Assembly (NCBI RefSeq): GCF_003672135.1
Contig: NC_039510.1
Span: forward strand, 9,238,001 to 9,302,000
Length of the DNA: 64,000 nucleotides
Reading direction: 5' to 3'
Origin: Ooceraea biroi
Lineage: Eukaryota > Arthropoda > Insecta > Hymenoptera > Formicidae
Shown one piece after another: positions 39,965 to 49,649 of this stretch (positions are counted from its first letter, which is position 1; each line of letters begins with the position of its first letter). The notes under the pieces were generated by a model that was given only the letters and a program-made list of their open reading frames with translations, was not told the origin of the DNA and searched no databases. A program made the translations under genes and the position numbers.

Positions 39965-40329
39965 CGTAAATAAAATAGCCACCGTTTATGCTTTGAAGCT
40001 ACATGAAGCATGCTAAACATATTATCTAACAGCATATTTTCCAAAATTTCGAATATTCTGTAAATTCAATTTTCTTTGGAATTACTATATTGACTATTTT
40101 TTACAACTAATTTTTTTCATTCTGTTTCTTTTATTTCCTTCAACAATTTTTTAAATAAGAATTGTTTAATTGAAAAATTCCATATCATTGATATATCAAT
40201 ATTTTTACTTTTCACATTTTAAATAATAATAAAGTTTTCAATTTATTCCCACTTTGGAATTGATTGTAGTAACATAATCCTTATATGCTGCAAGTTGTCA
40301 GATCTTATGAATATATTCTATTCATCGTA

Positions 40330-40690
40330 AATATGAAGAAAAAGCTCATAAACAGTTTTATTTCCAAATTATAAACACTTTTACAACAGACTTTCGCAAA
40401 TCTAACATAAAGTACAAGCGTATTTATCTTTCTCCTGAAGAAGTAAATAATAATATTACTTATGTTATCGGATGGACCTATTTGGAATTGGAATCAATGT
40501 GTATCACAGAGTGAATACAAAGATTATCAGTCTTCATTTAAGCATTTAAGAGTTAAGATAATAATTATTTTAACAAAGAATGGGCAGATATCCACTACAT
40601 ATATGAGCGAGCTAATACAAACTGCAGGGAAACTCAAGATATTTATCAAGAAATCTTTTCTCAAAGACGATATCTTTTGTTGATAAACAT
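40330..40690 (+). other. Coding-like AT-rich stretch, frame broken
   Basis: Protein-like open frames of 50-70 codons follow one another in different forward frames. One contains EEKAHKQFYFQIINTF, the next EYKDYQSSFKHLR from the ATG at 40462, the next ERANTNCRETQDIYQEIFSQ. It may be a decayed gene, or exons whose small introns I cannot place. The product is not recognised. Confidence 0.25.
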
Positions 40691-40751
40691 AGCTTTATTT
40701 TGATCCATTGATCACTTTGAGAAACGGAATCTTTATCATCTTTCAATACAG

Positions 40752-41030
40752 GTAATCAAGCACGAAGCAGAAATATTCGAACATCTGCGAAGTAATTAGT
40801 AATTTAATTAAATTTAAGACATTTTTTGTTCCACATAAATATAAGGAATTCAACAAAGAAGGAAAGATGCCGAGATTATCGTTCCGGTATCAATGCAATT
40901 AGACGCTCAAGCAGAAAAATTGTACAGGGAATTGACGAAGCTGTTGGAAGGTCAAGCTGTTATCAATAACACAGTCTATAAAAAACTAAAAACTATCTTG
41001 GAAAAAATTCTTGACGTTCCCGAGATATAA
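40752..41030 (+). CDS. Possible last two exons of an unidentified gene
   Basis: A 40-nt candidate exon (40752-40791) after AATACAG encodes VIKHEAEIFEHLR and ends at CGAA|GTAATT. A second (40867-41030) after GGAAAG continues in phase with AEIIVPVSMQLDAQAEKLYR and stops at TAA 41028-41030. An AATAAA follows at 41074. The translation is charged and likely helical, with no domain recognised. Upstream exons are unclear (see 40330-40690). It lies between the inverted arms, upstream of and co-directional with the Pol beta-like gene. Confidence 0.35.
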
Positions 41031-41073
41031 AGTTTCGTAGAATTCACAGAATGTTACGTTATTTTGTACTGAG

Positions 41074-41079
41074 AATAAA
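41074..41079 (+). terminator. Candidate poly(A) signal
   Basis: AATAAA, 44 bp after the stop of the unidentified terminal exon at 41030. Confidence 0.35.
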
Positions 41080-41099
41080 GATTACAATATATCGCTGAA

Positions 41100-42792
41100 A
41101 TATACAATAAATACTTTATTAGGAAATAAGTAGAAAATGCAACAATAAATAAATAATGGAAAATATTCAAAAAGGGAAAATTAAGAAAAAAGATAAGTTT
41201 GAAATATAAACAAGAAATCATGATAAATGACAGAAGAAGATAAAAATAAAAATGTTTAAACGCTTTTTAAATGTCTTGTTTATATTTATCTAACAGTAAT
41301 ATTTAAGAAATGTGAATTAGATAAAATATTTAATTTGAAAAATTAGAGAAAGAAAAATTAACAATAATAATAAAAAAGGTTTCAAATTTTCGGTTTTGCG
41401 AAATTTAAAAATTAGAAATTTCACAAAACTCGATCGTGGTATCTGCTGTAAGTTAGAACCAACATGATCTAGGTTTAAGTCTGCTAATCAACTAATAAAT
41501 TATTTTTAATATCCAACGTCTTGTATATTTATTTGTATTATTTTATATTTCTTCCAACTTCTTTTTTATCTATTATTATTTTATATTTATTATTACTATA
41601 TATTATTTTTCTTCTTGCTTTTTTAAAAGAAAAATTTATTTCTAAACTTTGCATATAGAAAAAGTATAGATTACGCTTTAAACTTTTCATATCTTTGTAA
41701 GGCATCTCTATTTTTATTTGTGTTTATAATTGTTATATATATGACGTAAATATGTATATGTATTTGCTAATAAAGAAATATTCATTTAAGTTACTTTGGA
41801 TATAAAAATATTCAATCCAATTTACGACGATCGATTCTTTCTAAAAAGAATCTTATTCAATCTTATCGCTTACGCCTGTCAATATCTAGAAGAATACACT
41901 GTTTCAGTTATTGATTGTGAATCATCCATCTTCCACGTATAAAAGCTGCAACATACGGCGACTGAACAGTGGAATACGATTCGACATAAGTTCGATACAA
42001 ATTCAAATGTTGTCTTCTTTTATATTGTAGTTTCATAGTGAATATATAATCAGTAGATCGATTAAAGTATAAGCAAAAATCTAAAATTTTGATCATAAAA
42101 GCAAACATATTAGTCGCAGTAGTAAGTCTGTGCAATAATACATCCATCTTTAGGCTAACTAAATCTTATCTGCATCTGCACTGCGTTTTGTAAGTATAAT
42201 TATATACGAGCGATATTCATTCATGCATACCCATACAGCACGAAAACGTTTCAGAAATATTTCAGAAGTATTTTATCTGACAGATGAAAACATCTCATAA
42301 ACATTGCAAAATGTTTCTGCAACAGTTCTGAGATAACTCCTAAATGTTTAATATTGAAATCATTATTTATTATTAGATAGTACCTTGCATAAAAACTATT
42401 TTCTTTTTGAAAACGTAATATAACAAGCAAAGTACAATGAGACATACAAAATTATAATAATGCATTACAAATTATATATTGAGCATTTTTTAATATTTAT
42501 TTACTGATCAATTTGATTCTATTCTAGAAAATAATTGTCATCGATATAATCATAAAATTAAAATATCAGCAAGTAGATTTTTATTTTCTCGTCCGCTTTA
42601 GTTAGTCAATCTGTCTGTCATGTGATGTGTCTAGAAATTTTGTTTTCTCAGCCTGTTGCGGTTGACCAGCTTGACTGAATGTAAATAAAATCCAACCGGC
42701 ACAGCAGAGCATTATTGAACAAAATCAAGAAGTGATTTAACGTTGCATTAATTACCTTCCTGAAATAGATCTTTCACGTTTTCTCCAATACG
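41100..42792. other. AT-rich spacer upstream of the Pol beta-like gene
   Basis: Very AT-rich, with no supported exon. The last roughly 190 bp before the ATG at 42793 should hold the promoter and 5' UTR. No TATA box at a convincing position was seen. Confidence 0.45.
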
Positions 42793-42841
42793 ATGGGTAG
42801 CACGAGCAATCCGAATCAGGACTTGTGTGACATTTTGATGG
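42793..42841 (+). CDS. Polb: Pol beta-like exon 1
   Basis: Encodes MGSTSNPNQDLCDILM plus one base. The donor is ATGG|GTATGT. The ATG has A at -3 and G at +4, a good start context. Its downstream half (LCDILMELA across the junction) aligns with the start of the conserved lyase domain. Confidence 0.85.
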
Positions 42842-44373
42842 GTATGTAACAGTTTCTTTCAAACGTCGCATTAAATTCATAACACGCAATTTGTATATAA
42901 CACATATGTAGCGAAATGTTTGTTGAGTGGTTTATAATTGCATTATAAAGACCGGTAGGATTATTTAAGTTATGATATTAAGTGACAATCTAAAATATTA
43001 ATTTTATTTAATAATTAGATTAGATTGTACAGTGCCATATAGCTTTTCGAACTAGAAGCACTTAAACTAAAAAAAAACAAAATGTTTGTTTGCAGAATTG
43101 GCAGATTACGAGCGCAACGTTAGCAAAGATGAGCGCAAGTACTATACGTACCGTATGGCAGCAGAAACATTAGGCACTTTGTCAGAGAAAGTCAAGAGCG
43201 GAGAGGAAGCAAAGAAGTTACCTAACATTGGAGTGAAAATTGCAACGATGATAGACGAATTTCTTCAGACGGGAAAATTGCAGAAACTGGAAGACGTAAT
43301 TACATCAATCACTACTTGTTATCTTATTGACAGAGACAAAGAGCTTAACTTGAATGAAACTTCCATATATATCTTTTCTTTAGTTCAAGAAGGATGAGAA
43401 CAATGTTTCTATTACTTTACTGGCTCGGGTGTCTGGCATAGGTTCTACTAAAGCAAAAGAATTGGTGGATGCTGGCATCAAAACGTTAGAAGATCTCAGA
43501 AAGCATCAGGACAAGCTGACGCATTGTCAGAAGCTGGGTTTGAAGTAAACAATCTGATTTATTCACGTTAGAAACTAATCTATTCACATCTTACACTGAT
43601 ACGCCATGATCCTTTCAGGTACTTTGATGATTTCGAGAAAAAAATACCTAGAGCTGAGATTATACAGATAGAGAAAATACTAAAGAGTGCTATTAAAGAA
43701 TTGAACAGCGATTACGTTGTAACTATTTGCGGAAGCTACAGACGCGGCAAGGAAGAGAGTAGAAACATCAATGTGCTCATAACACATCCCGAGTACACGT
43801 CGAAGGATGCAGAGAAGAAAACCGTGTCATTAAAAGCGATCGTCGAATGTCTCGAGAAGAAGCGATTAATTACAGACACGATTTCTCTTGGATCCACTAA
43901 ATTTATGGTACAGAAATAAGATCCGTAATATAAATATATATATATAAGTGAATAAGACTGGGGAAAAGAGAAGGTATTTAATTACATGTCGCTTTTGCAG
44001 GGAGTGTGTCGGTTAGTCGAGGAGAAGGGTAAACCTTTCAGAAAACTGAACATACAATTCACATTGTACGATCAGTATTATTGCGCCATGCTTGCCTTAA
44101 CGGGAAGTGCTTTGTTCAACATGAATATAAGAGCACGTGCGAGAAAGAAGAAATACACTCTGAATGACTATGAGCTGAAACGTCATACAACTGAAGGTGA
44201 AAATTAATGTGTAAATAACATGTTACATGTAATAATACAAATACTTTCATATACATAAGGTGAAAAAATTATTTTCAGGTCATCCAGGCGAAACTGTGAA
44301 GATTACATGCGAAGAAGATATTTTTAAAATTCTAGATTTGCCCTACAAAGATCCAAAGGATAGAAATATGTAA
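42793..44373 (+). CDS. Polb: DNA polymerase beta-like protein, predicted catalytically inactive
   Basis: Family X polymerase; the family normally fills one-nucleotide gaps and removes 5'-dRP in nuclear base excision repair. Six exons: 42793-42841, 43096-43295, 43384-43544, 43619-43907, 44001-44196, 44279-44373. All have GT/AG borders and matching phases, giving 329 aa (human 335). Collinear with Pol beta: 8-kDa lyase domain (ELADYERNV, AKKLPNIG), two helix-hairpin-helix motifs, palm motif CGSYRRG, YDQYYC, and C-terminus EEDIFKILDLPYKDPKDRNM. Ser180 and Arg183 equivalents are kept. The three metal-binding aspartates (human 190, 192, 256) are Asn186, Asn188 and Asn250, and lyase Lys72 is Met68. 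The frame is otherwise intact. It lies between inverted repeats. The symbol denotes family only; a canonical paralogue elsewhere is likely. Confidence 0.92.
43096..43295 (+). CDS. Polb: Pol beta-like exon 2 (8-kDa lyase domain)
   Basis: Acceptor TTTGCAG, donor GAAGAC|GTAATT. It encodes residues 17-83, including KYYTYRMAAETL and IDEFLQTGKLQKLED. Equivalents of human Lys35, Tyr39, Lys68 and Lys84 are present. His34 is Arg30 and Lys72 is Met68. Confidence 0.92.
43384..43544 (+). CDS. Polb: Pol beta-like exon 3 (second helix-hairpin-helix)
   Basis: Acceptor TTCTTTAG, donor TTGAA|GTAAAC. It encodes residues 84-137 with VSGIGSTKAKELVDAGIKTL, the DNA-binding hairpin. This acceptor keeps the exact residue spacing of human Pol beta between the KLE motif and the RVSGIG motif. 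Confidence 0.92.
43619..43907 (+). CDS. Polb: Pol beta-like exon 4 (palm, mutated DxD motif)
   Basis: Acceptor CTTTCAG, donor TTTATG|GTACAG. It encodes YFDDFEKKIPRAE, then ICGSYRRGKEESRNINVLIT. In human Pol beta the equivalent of RNINV is GDMDV, so both metal ligands are asparagine here (codons AAC 43764-43766 and AAT 43770-43772). Confidence 0.93.
44001..44196 (+). CDS. Polb: Pol beta-like exon 5 (third catalytic position and dNTP-binding region)
   Basis: Acceptor TTTTGCAG, donor GAAG|GTGAAA. It encodes GVCRLVEEKGKPFRKLNIQF; human RRIDIRL is RKLNIQF here, so Asp256 is Asn250 (AAC 44049-44051). The Tyr271-Phe272 steric-gate pair is Ala-Leu and Asp276 is Ala. Asn279 and Arg283 equivalents are kept. 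Confidence 0.92.
44279..44373 (+). CDS. Polb: Pol beta-like terminal exon 6
   Basis: Acceptor ATTTTCAG. It encodes HPGETVKITCEEDIFKILDL and PYKDPKDRNM, then TAA at 44371-44373, matching the C-terminal EKDIF...PKDR motif of the family. The stop is 57 bp before the right inverted arm, so any longer 3' UTR must run into the repeat. No AATAAA lies between. Confidence 0.92.
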
Positions 44374-44430
44374 ATGGTAAATGGTGTTCGTGCTACCTAT
44401 CATGATAATTTATTGTCACGGAAATATTTA

Positions 44431-45220
44431 TCACAACAAAATTATCTTTTTAACAAAAGGTACAAAAAAAGCGCCAAGTATACGCGCCTGAAGTTCTTTC
44501 AAAAAAGGACTCTACAAAACTAATGATATGAACAAATTGCGCCAACTACAATGGGTATTTATGCAAACCAGAAAATCTATTACTTTATTATTACTATATA
44601 CTACTCTACTACTATATATTACTTTATTATAACTATATACTACTCTTTGGCCGATATTCATTGTTGATTCTGTGAGATTTTAAGACGCCGTGGCGTTTGA
44701 TGTAAGATTGTAAGCGATCAAAAGAATCCGAACGCCGCCGATATAATAACAGGCGATACCGGCCAGCGCGGCATAGCTTTGCTCGAATATCAGACGAGCC
44801 GCCGAAATAGCGACGGATCGCGATTCCGCTGTTTTTACAAAGAAACTTAGCGTGCGAGTCAGTCTCTCTTCGACCGAGCTACGATTCACACCTGTATACG
44901 CGTTGAAATACAGTATCTTTATAACCTAAAACGTGTCATACTCATCCATCCTACAATTCTGAGTTAAGACCATCTTAAGTACAATCATAAGATATTTGAA
45001 ACCAATCACAGTCGTATTAGCATCTTAAGACATTACTTCAGATCGTCTGGAAATAAGAACAGACTATGAATACTAGCCTTTGATATTAAAAAATAAAGGA
45101 CATAATAATATTAAGCAGATATTTTTATACGAATAAATATTTTAATACATAGAAATATATTTATTAATACAAATAAGTGTTTTTTTCAAAATACTTGGCG
45201 CTGCTAAACCGAATCATTAT
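44431..45220 (-). repeat. Right arm of large inverted repeat
   Basis: Reverse complement of 39259-39711. It is interrupted by a 283-bp solo-LTR-like insertion at 44673-44955 and a small ATAC/TACT-rich expansion near 44595-44645. AAC follows its outer end (45221-45223). Confidence 0.88.
44673..44955. mobile_element. Solo LTR-like insertion
   Basis: Absent from the left arm. It starts TG and ends CA, and the 6-bp repeat ATTCTG flanks it (44667-44672 and 44956-44961). The left arm has this site only once. Size, TG...CA ends and short target duplication fit a solo LTR of a retrotransposon. On the minus strand a TTATAAAG box lies near the end at about 44920. A 69-codon open frame inside (44889-44680) is probably fortuitous. 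Confidence 0.75.
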
Positions 45221-45223
45221 AAC

Positions 45224-48200
45224 AGATTACCCACGAGACACGAGTAGACTCTCTACTCGTTGCCCTCATCTTTTAGCTCGACTGATGGGCGCGATCGCGT
45301 CTCTCCGCACTTATAACAGCCTCCGATGTCCAAATGCAAATAATTTCATTGCAGCGTATTTTACGAGAGGCTGCGAGCGAGGAAGTGCCGCGCGAGATGC
45401 AAGCTACAGTTGCTGGTGGACTTTTTGCGGCCGCTGAGAGCGGACGAGTCGGATTCGTAATTATCGGTCAACCGGCGTATTAAACCGCCACGGGGCTGCA
45501 CTTTATAAAATTGTCGTTTGCGCATTTGAGATCGTCGCGTTCAGTCGCGCGCGAACGACGTACGAGCTCGGGATCCGTATTAGCATTCTGCTTACAGTTA
45601 GCGGTACAATTAGTGCCTGTATTTTATGCATTCAACTAGCGCGTAGTCGCCCGCAGACCTCTCGGAATTTCTGACATAGCGCGCCTGACGTAGCGACGTG
45701 ATTATAATCGCCAGAGCCGACCGGTATATTAATTGCCCCCGAGCAGTATTTCTTAAAAGCTTCGCCGAGCCCGACCCGTTTAGCCTATACCCACGTCGCA
45801 ATTAAATTTCAATATGTGTAATTATATACAACGTACGAGCAATAGGATCCACGCCATACACGAGAATGATTTGGTAAATGTTACGTAATTACGGGGCGGA
45901 TCGAGACGTTTGACTCCTTCGCTTTCACTAGCCACTTGTGTGACGACATAATATCTGTACATAACGTCGTGTCAAAGATGAAGCTCGATTAGTACAGACT
46001 TATGGATTATGTTATAAATCATGGAATCCTGAAAGTGCGAGAGATATAATAAAATCGGACGTGTGTAGATACATCATACGAGAAAGATCGAAAACGCTAC
46101 TGTTTCGATTGAATATCATTATAGAACATTTAATTTAAAAAGAAATTAAAAATTAATATTGCAGTTTACTCAGATTTGACTTTTTCATTAATTTTCATTA
46201 CATTTTCGCAAACAAATATGAATTACAGGATAGGGAGAAAATAAATCGACCGCACCGGATTTTTATGTTACACTGATCGAAGCGCACTATATTACTGTAA
46301 TTACGGTTCATTAATCATTCATAGATGCAATCGTCTGATGAATACACGCGTGTTAATATCGCACAATCAAATGCTCCTGATTGCACGTTGAAGGCAATCT
46401 GGATGACCGTGAAGCTGCAGCGGTTGCGCTCCATTAGGCGAATACTTCAGCTCACAGGACAGACAGGTATATTAACGTTTTATGGTCGTTAAATTCTCAT
46501 GATGCTTACAGAAGTTTTGGAAAAAATTTATTTACGATGATGCATAATGAAATTGTATTTATACAAGATAAAAAGACTTTCAATTAAAATAATTCATATT
46601 CCAAAATATTCTCTGTCGATAATATCGATTTAGATTTGCATTAAAGCTTGCATATATAGATTTGACTTTTTCTTCACGACACCATTTTGCTCTCTCCATT
46701 CAAGCATGTTCAAATAATTCCCGCAATAGAATTTCCTTTAAGCAAGAAAGCTAGAGGTGTTGGTTAAAACTCTTTAAATATTATACGTAGTGTGAATGCT
46801 CTTCGATGGCAACACAAAAATAAGACAAACTGGGGGACGTTGATTCCGTTAAAGCAATTAAATTTAGGTACCCTGGCCCTTCACCCTGTTTATCCCAGAG
46901 GAAAACTTTTTCCTCGGGGAATGATGCAGGTTCTCGGAACCGCGGATAGATTCGCCCCGCAAACAGGATATGCGGGGGACAAGTTGCGGCGTTATCTGAA
47001 ATTTAGGGCGCAGCCAGAGCGGAAATTGAGCCAAGGCCGCCGCGGCTGGGCTTCCCCGCTTTACGGGATATATGCCGACGTGCCATAAATTCAAGAGCTT
47101 TCGTTTGAATCACGGTAAGCTCTCTCTCTCTTTCTTTCTCTCTCTTTCGCAGTACAAAAATTGAGTGAAAAGTGCCCGTTGAATTCAAATAAGTGGCTTA
47201 ATAATAAATGAACCTCTGATCCTTTATATTTTTCGCGCCATTTTCACAAATTCTTTTTTATACATAATTTAGTTTGAACGCTCTGAAACTTTCCATTATT
47301 TCATTAATCAACTTTGTCACAAGGAATTATTCGCTTTTCAATTGCAATTATATCGCTACATCTCGCAAGCATTGTACCTCGCGCACAGATTAATTACATA
47401 TTATACATTTATTGAAAACGACCGACCAGATCTTGACACTGTTTGCTGCCGAATGCAAGTGTAATTGAACGTAAATGATAGGTTTACTTAATAGGCTGCT
47501 TGCTATTGCGGATTAGAGGGAGCAATCTCACGAAAATAGCGCGTAAAGCGTAAAGCTGGTGTGCGCATCGAGTCTCCGAAGCTTGAACGATCTGTCTCGC
47601 CGCAACTATACAAGAAGAAAGAGAGAGAGAGAGAGAGAGAGAGAAGCCGTGTGGTTCGGGTTACAGCTCGAGGGCCCGGTCGCGAGGGCCGTAATATAGG
47701 GGCTTGAGCATTTAGCTTATCGCGACCATCTACCGGTGGCATACGCCCACGTTGGGGCGCTTTTCCACCCCTGCGGCGGATTGCGTAACGCGCCCGTGGA
47801 GGTACGGGGGCGGCGGTTGAGCCCTTAAATCAGGCCGCGGCGCATTCCGCCCCCGGCGCGGTACGACGCGACGCGATGCGACGCGTTACCCCAAAATTTT
47901 CAACCGAAACGTTATCGCGACCGGCAACGCCGCGAGCGAGACTCTGACCGGAGATAAGCCCAACCGAACACGAATTAGGAGTTTCCCTCTCGCGACACTT
48001 GGATTGTCCAGATCCAAGATCTTTGCGGCGATCATCGAGTCCGCACGTTCGGTAACTCATGGTTGTTACTAATGTCTTCATTCACCGTTACAACGAGACC
48101 AGCGTTGCGCGTTACACGCTGATCATGGATTCTAGGATCCATGATTTAGCGAGATGAAATCTATAGCCCGCGGGCGTACTATGGTAAATCGTGCTTGTCT

Positions 48201-49534
48201 TCTAGCGGAAGTGCAATTACATGGCTTTATCGTTACTTGAAGATGGGTCTCTATCCTAAGAGGAAGTCTTTCCCCATTAAATAAAATTAATGGTGGCTTG
48301 TACATTATTAAGTATAATATGAGGTATAATAAAGTTTGCCAGGGAGAAATGCATAAGTGCTTTTGTCAATATAAAGGGTATTTTCACAATAAAGAGGGAA
48401 CATAAGTCACTGTTATTATTGATATCTTTATTCAAACATAAATTTTATGTGTATGCTGTGAGAGTTTTAGAAGTCACGTTTGAGATTGTATTTGACGAAG
48501 ATATTGTTAATCCTGGAATCTAAACGAGAACACGTGGCTGTGTTTAATGTGCAAACAGTAATTATAGCCGAATTTCTGAGGACGTAAATTGAACGAGCTA
48601 CGGGATCGAATGATTAACGAAGAAGACGAGGAGGGTGAAGAGAACTAAAGGCACTGACGTGGCTTCTATATTCACCTAATAAGAATCATTGATCTGTTTT
48701 TCTACGGCGCGTTCATCTCCGGCCCACGAGATGTTCTTGTTTAATTGGAACATCGCGTGATAGCAATACATATTATCGATGTATGAGGAGGAAGGGAATC
48801 AGGCTCTACGATCAGTCGCGGAGTGTATCCTAGATAAAATTAGCTTAGCACTTTCTCTTTCCTCTCTTTACCAAAAGTGGGGACGAACGTGAAACGCGGG
48901 CATAAAAGCGTATAAATGTCGGTGTTAAACAATGACGCAGTGATTTCTTTAGTACCACCCTTTCGATGTGGGACCGAACCGTCCGTTCGTTCATTTCGGT
49001 CGTATTCTAGGTCTTTCCCCACCGTTGGACATCTCGCCTCCCTTCGGGGCATTGAAAGGCAGCTGCTTACGACGCGCGTAAAATACGAGCAGCAAAGTAT
49101 TTCGAACGCCACGTCCCAATCGATCGATCGAAAACGCGAGAGCAAGAGAAAGAGGAGGAGCGTCGTTATTTACGCCGGATTGAATACACGACATCAATGG
49201 AAGTGGTAGAACGCATTATCGGATGAAAGGGATCATTGAAAGTGAAGGTACTTTATTCGGTAATGTTGTTAGCAGTATTACTGCATTAAACATGGATTTA
49301 AAAAATAATAGATAAATCAATCTAGCGAATATTCAAAATTAGTTTTCAAAAAGGAATAAATTAGCATCAATGTGATATCTTATGTCCTTAATTTTTTAAC
49401 ATATTGTTTAACGTATTGTTCATTTTATAAAATTATTTAAAGAAATAATTTTCTTTTTATAACAAGCAATGTAATGCTAATAATTTGATTTTGATAATTT
49501 AAAAATACTGATAATGCACAAATCAACAATACTA
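45224..49534. other. Intergenic stretch with GC-rich islands
   Basis: GC-rich patches lie at 45.2-45.8, 46.8-47.1 and 47.5-48.1 kb. There is a (GA)n run at 47620-47644 and GACGC repeats near 47861-47884. Open frames overlap on both strands and none has splice or motif support. Confidence 0.4.
47620..47644. repeat. (GA)12 microsatellite
   Basis: An uninterrupted GA run at the edge of a GC-rich island. Confidence 0.9.
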
Positions 49535-49649
49535 TTTAATTGATCGGAAAGTCCGTGCGGACTTTTTAGCAAAATTCAAACGCAAACTTTGTACTTTTTG
49601 TAATTCTTAATGTAATTCTTAATCCGCATGGACTTTTCGGTCAATCCAA
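49535..49649. mobile_element. Mariner-type MITE, short deletion derivative
   Basis: 115 bp with imperfect inverted ends: GATCGGAAAGTCCGTGCGGA at left, complement GACCGAAAAGTCCATGCGGA at right. Full end motif TTGGATTGACCG at the right; decayed TTTAATTGATCG at the left. TA flanks the left end (49533-49534), but the right-hand TA is CA. Ends of this style are typical of mariner elements. No coding content. Confidence 0.7.

Larger units (their letters stand above)
39259..45220. mobile_element. Candidate composite element: inverted arms enclosing a Pol beta-like gene
   Basis: Two inverted arms of one repeat family enclose 4.7 kb (39712-44430) that includes an intact intron-containing gene and coding-like sequence. 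The trinucleotide AAC abuts both outer ends (39256-39258 and 45221-45223), which could be a target duplication or chance. No transposase was recognised. Two independent insertions of the same family in opposite orientation, or a segmental rearrangement, would look the same. Confidence 0.4.

Noticed and set aside
43296..43397. Extension of Pol beta-like exon 2 into a longer reading frame ending at 43397
   Set aside because: Splicing at GAAGAC|GTAATT to the acceptor before 43384 restores exact spacing and sequence of the family. The extension is intron.
44680..44889. 69-codon minus-strand frame with a hydrophobic stretch, at first taken for a captured exon
   Set aside because: It lies wholly inside the TG...CA insertion flanked by ATTCTG, which is better explained as a solo LTR. 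No homologue or splice partner is evident.
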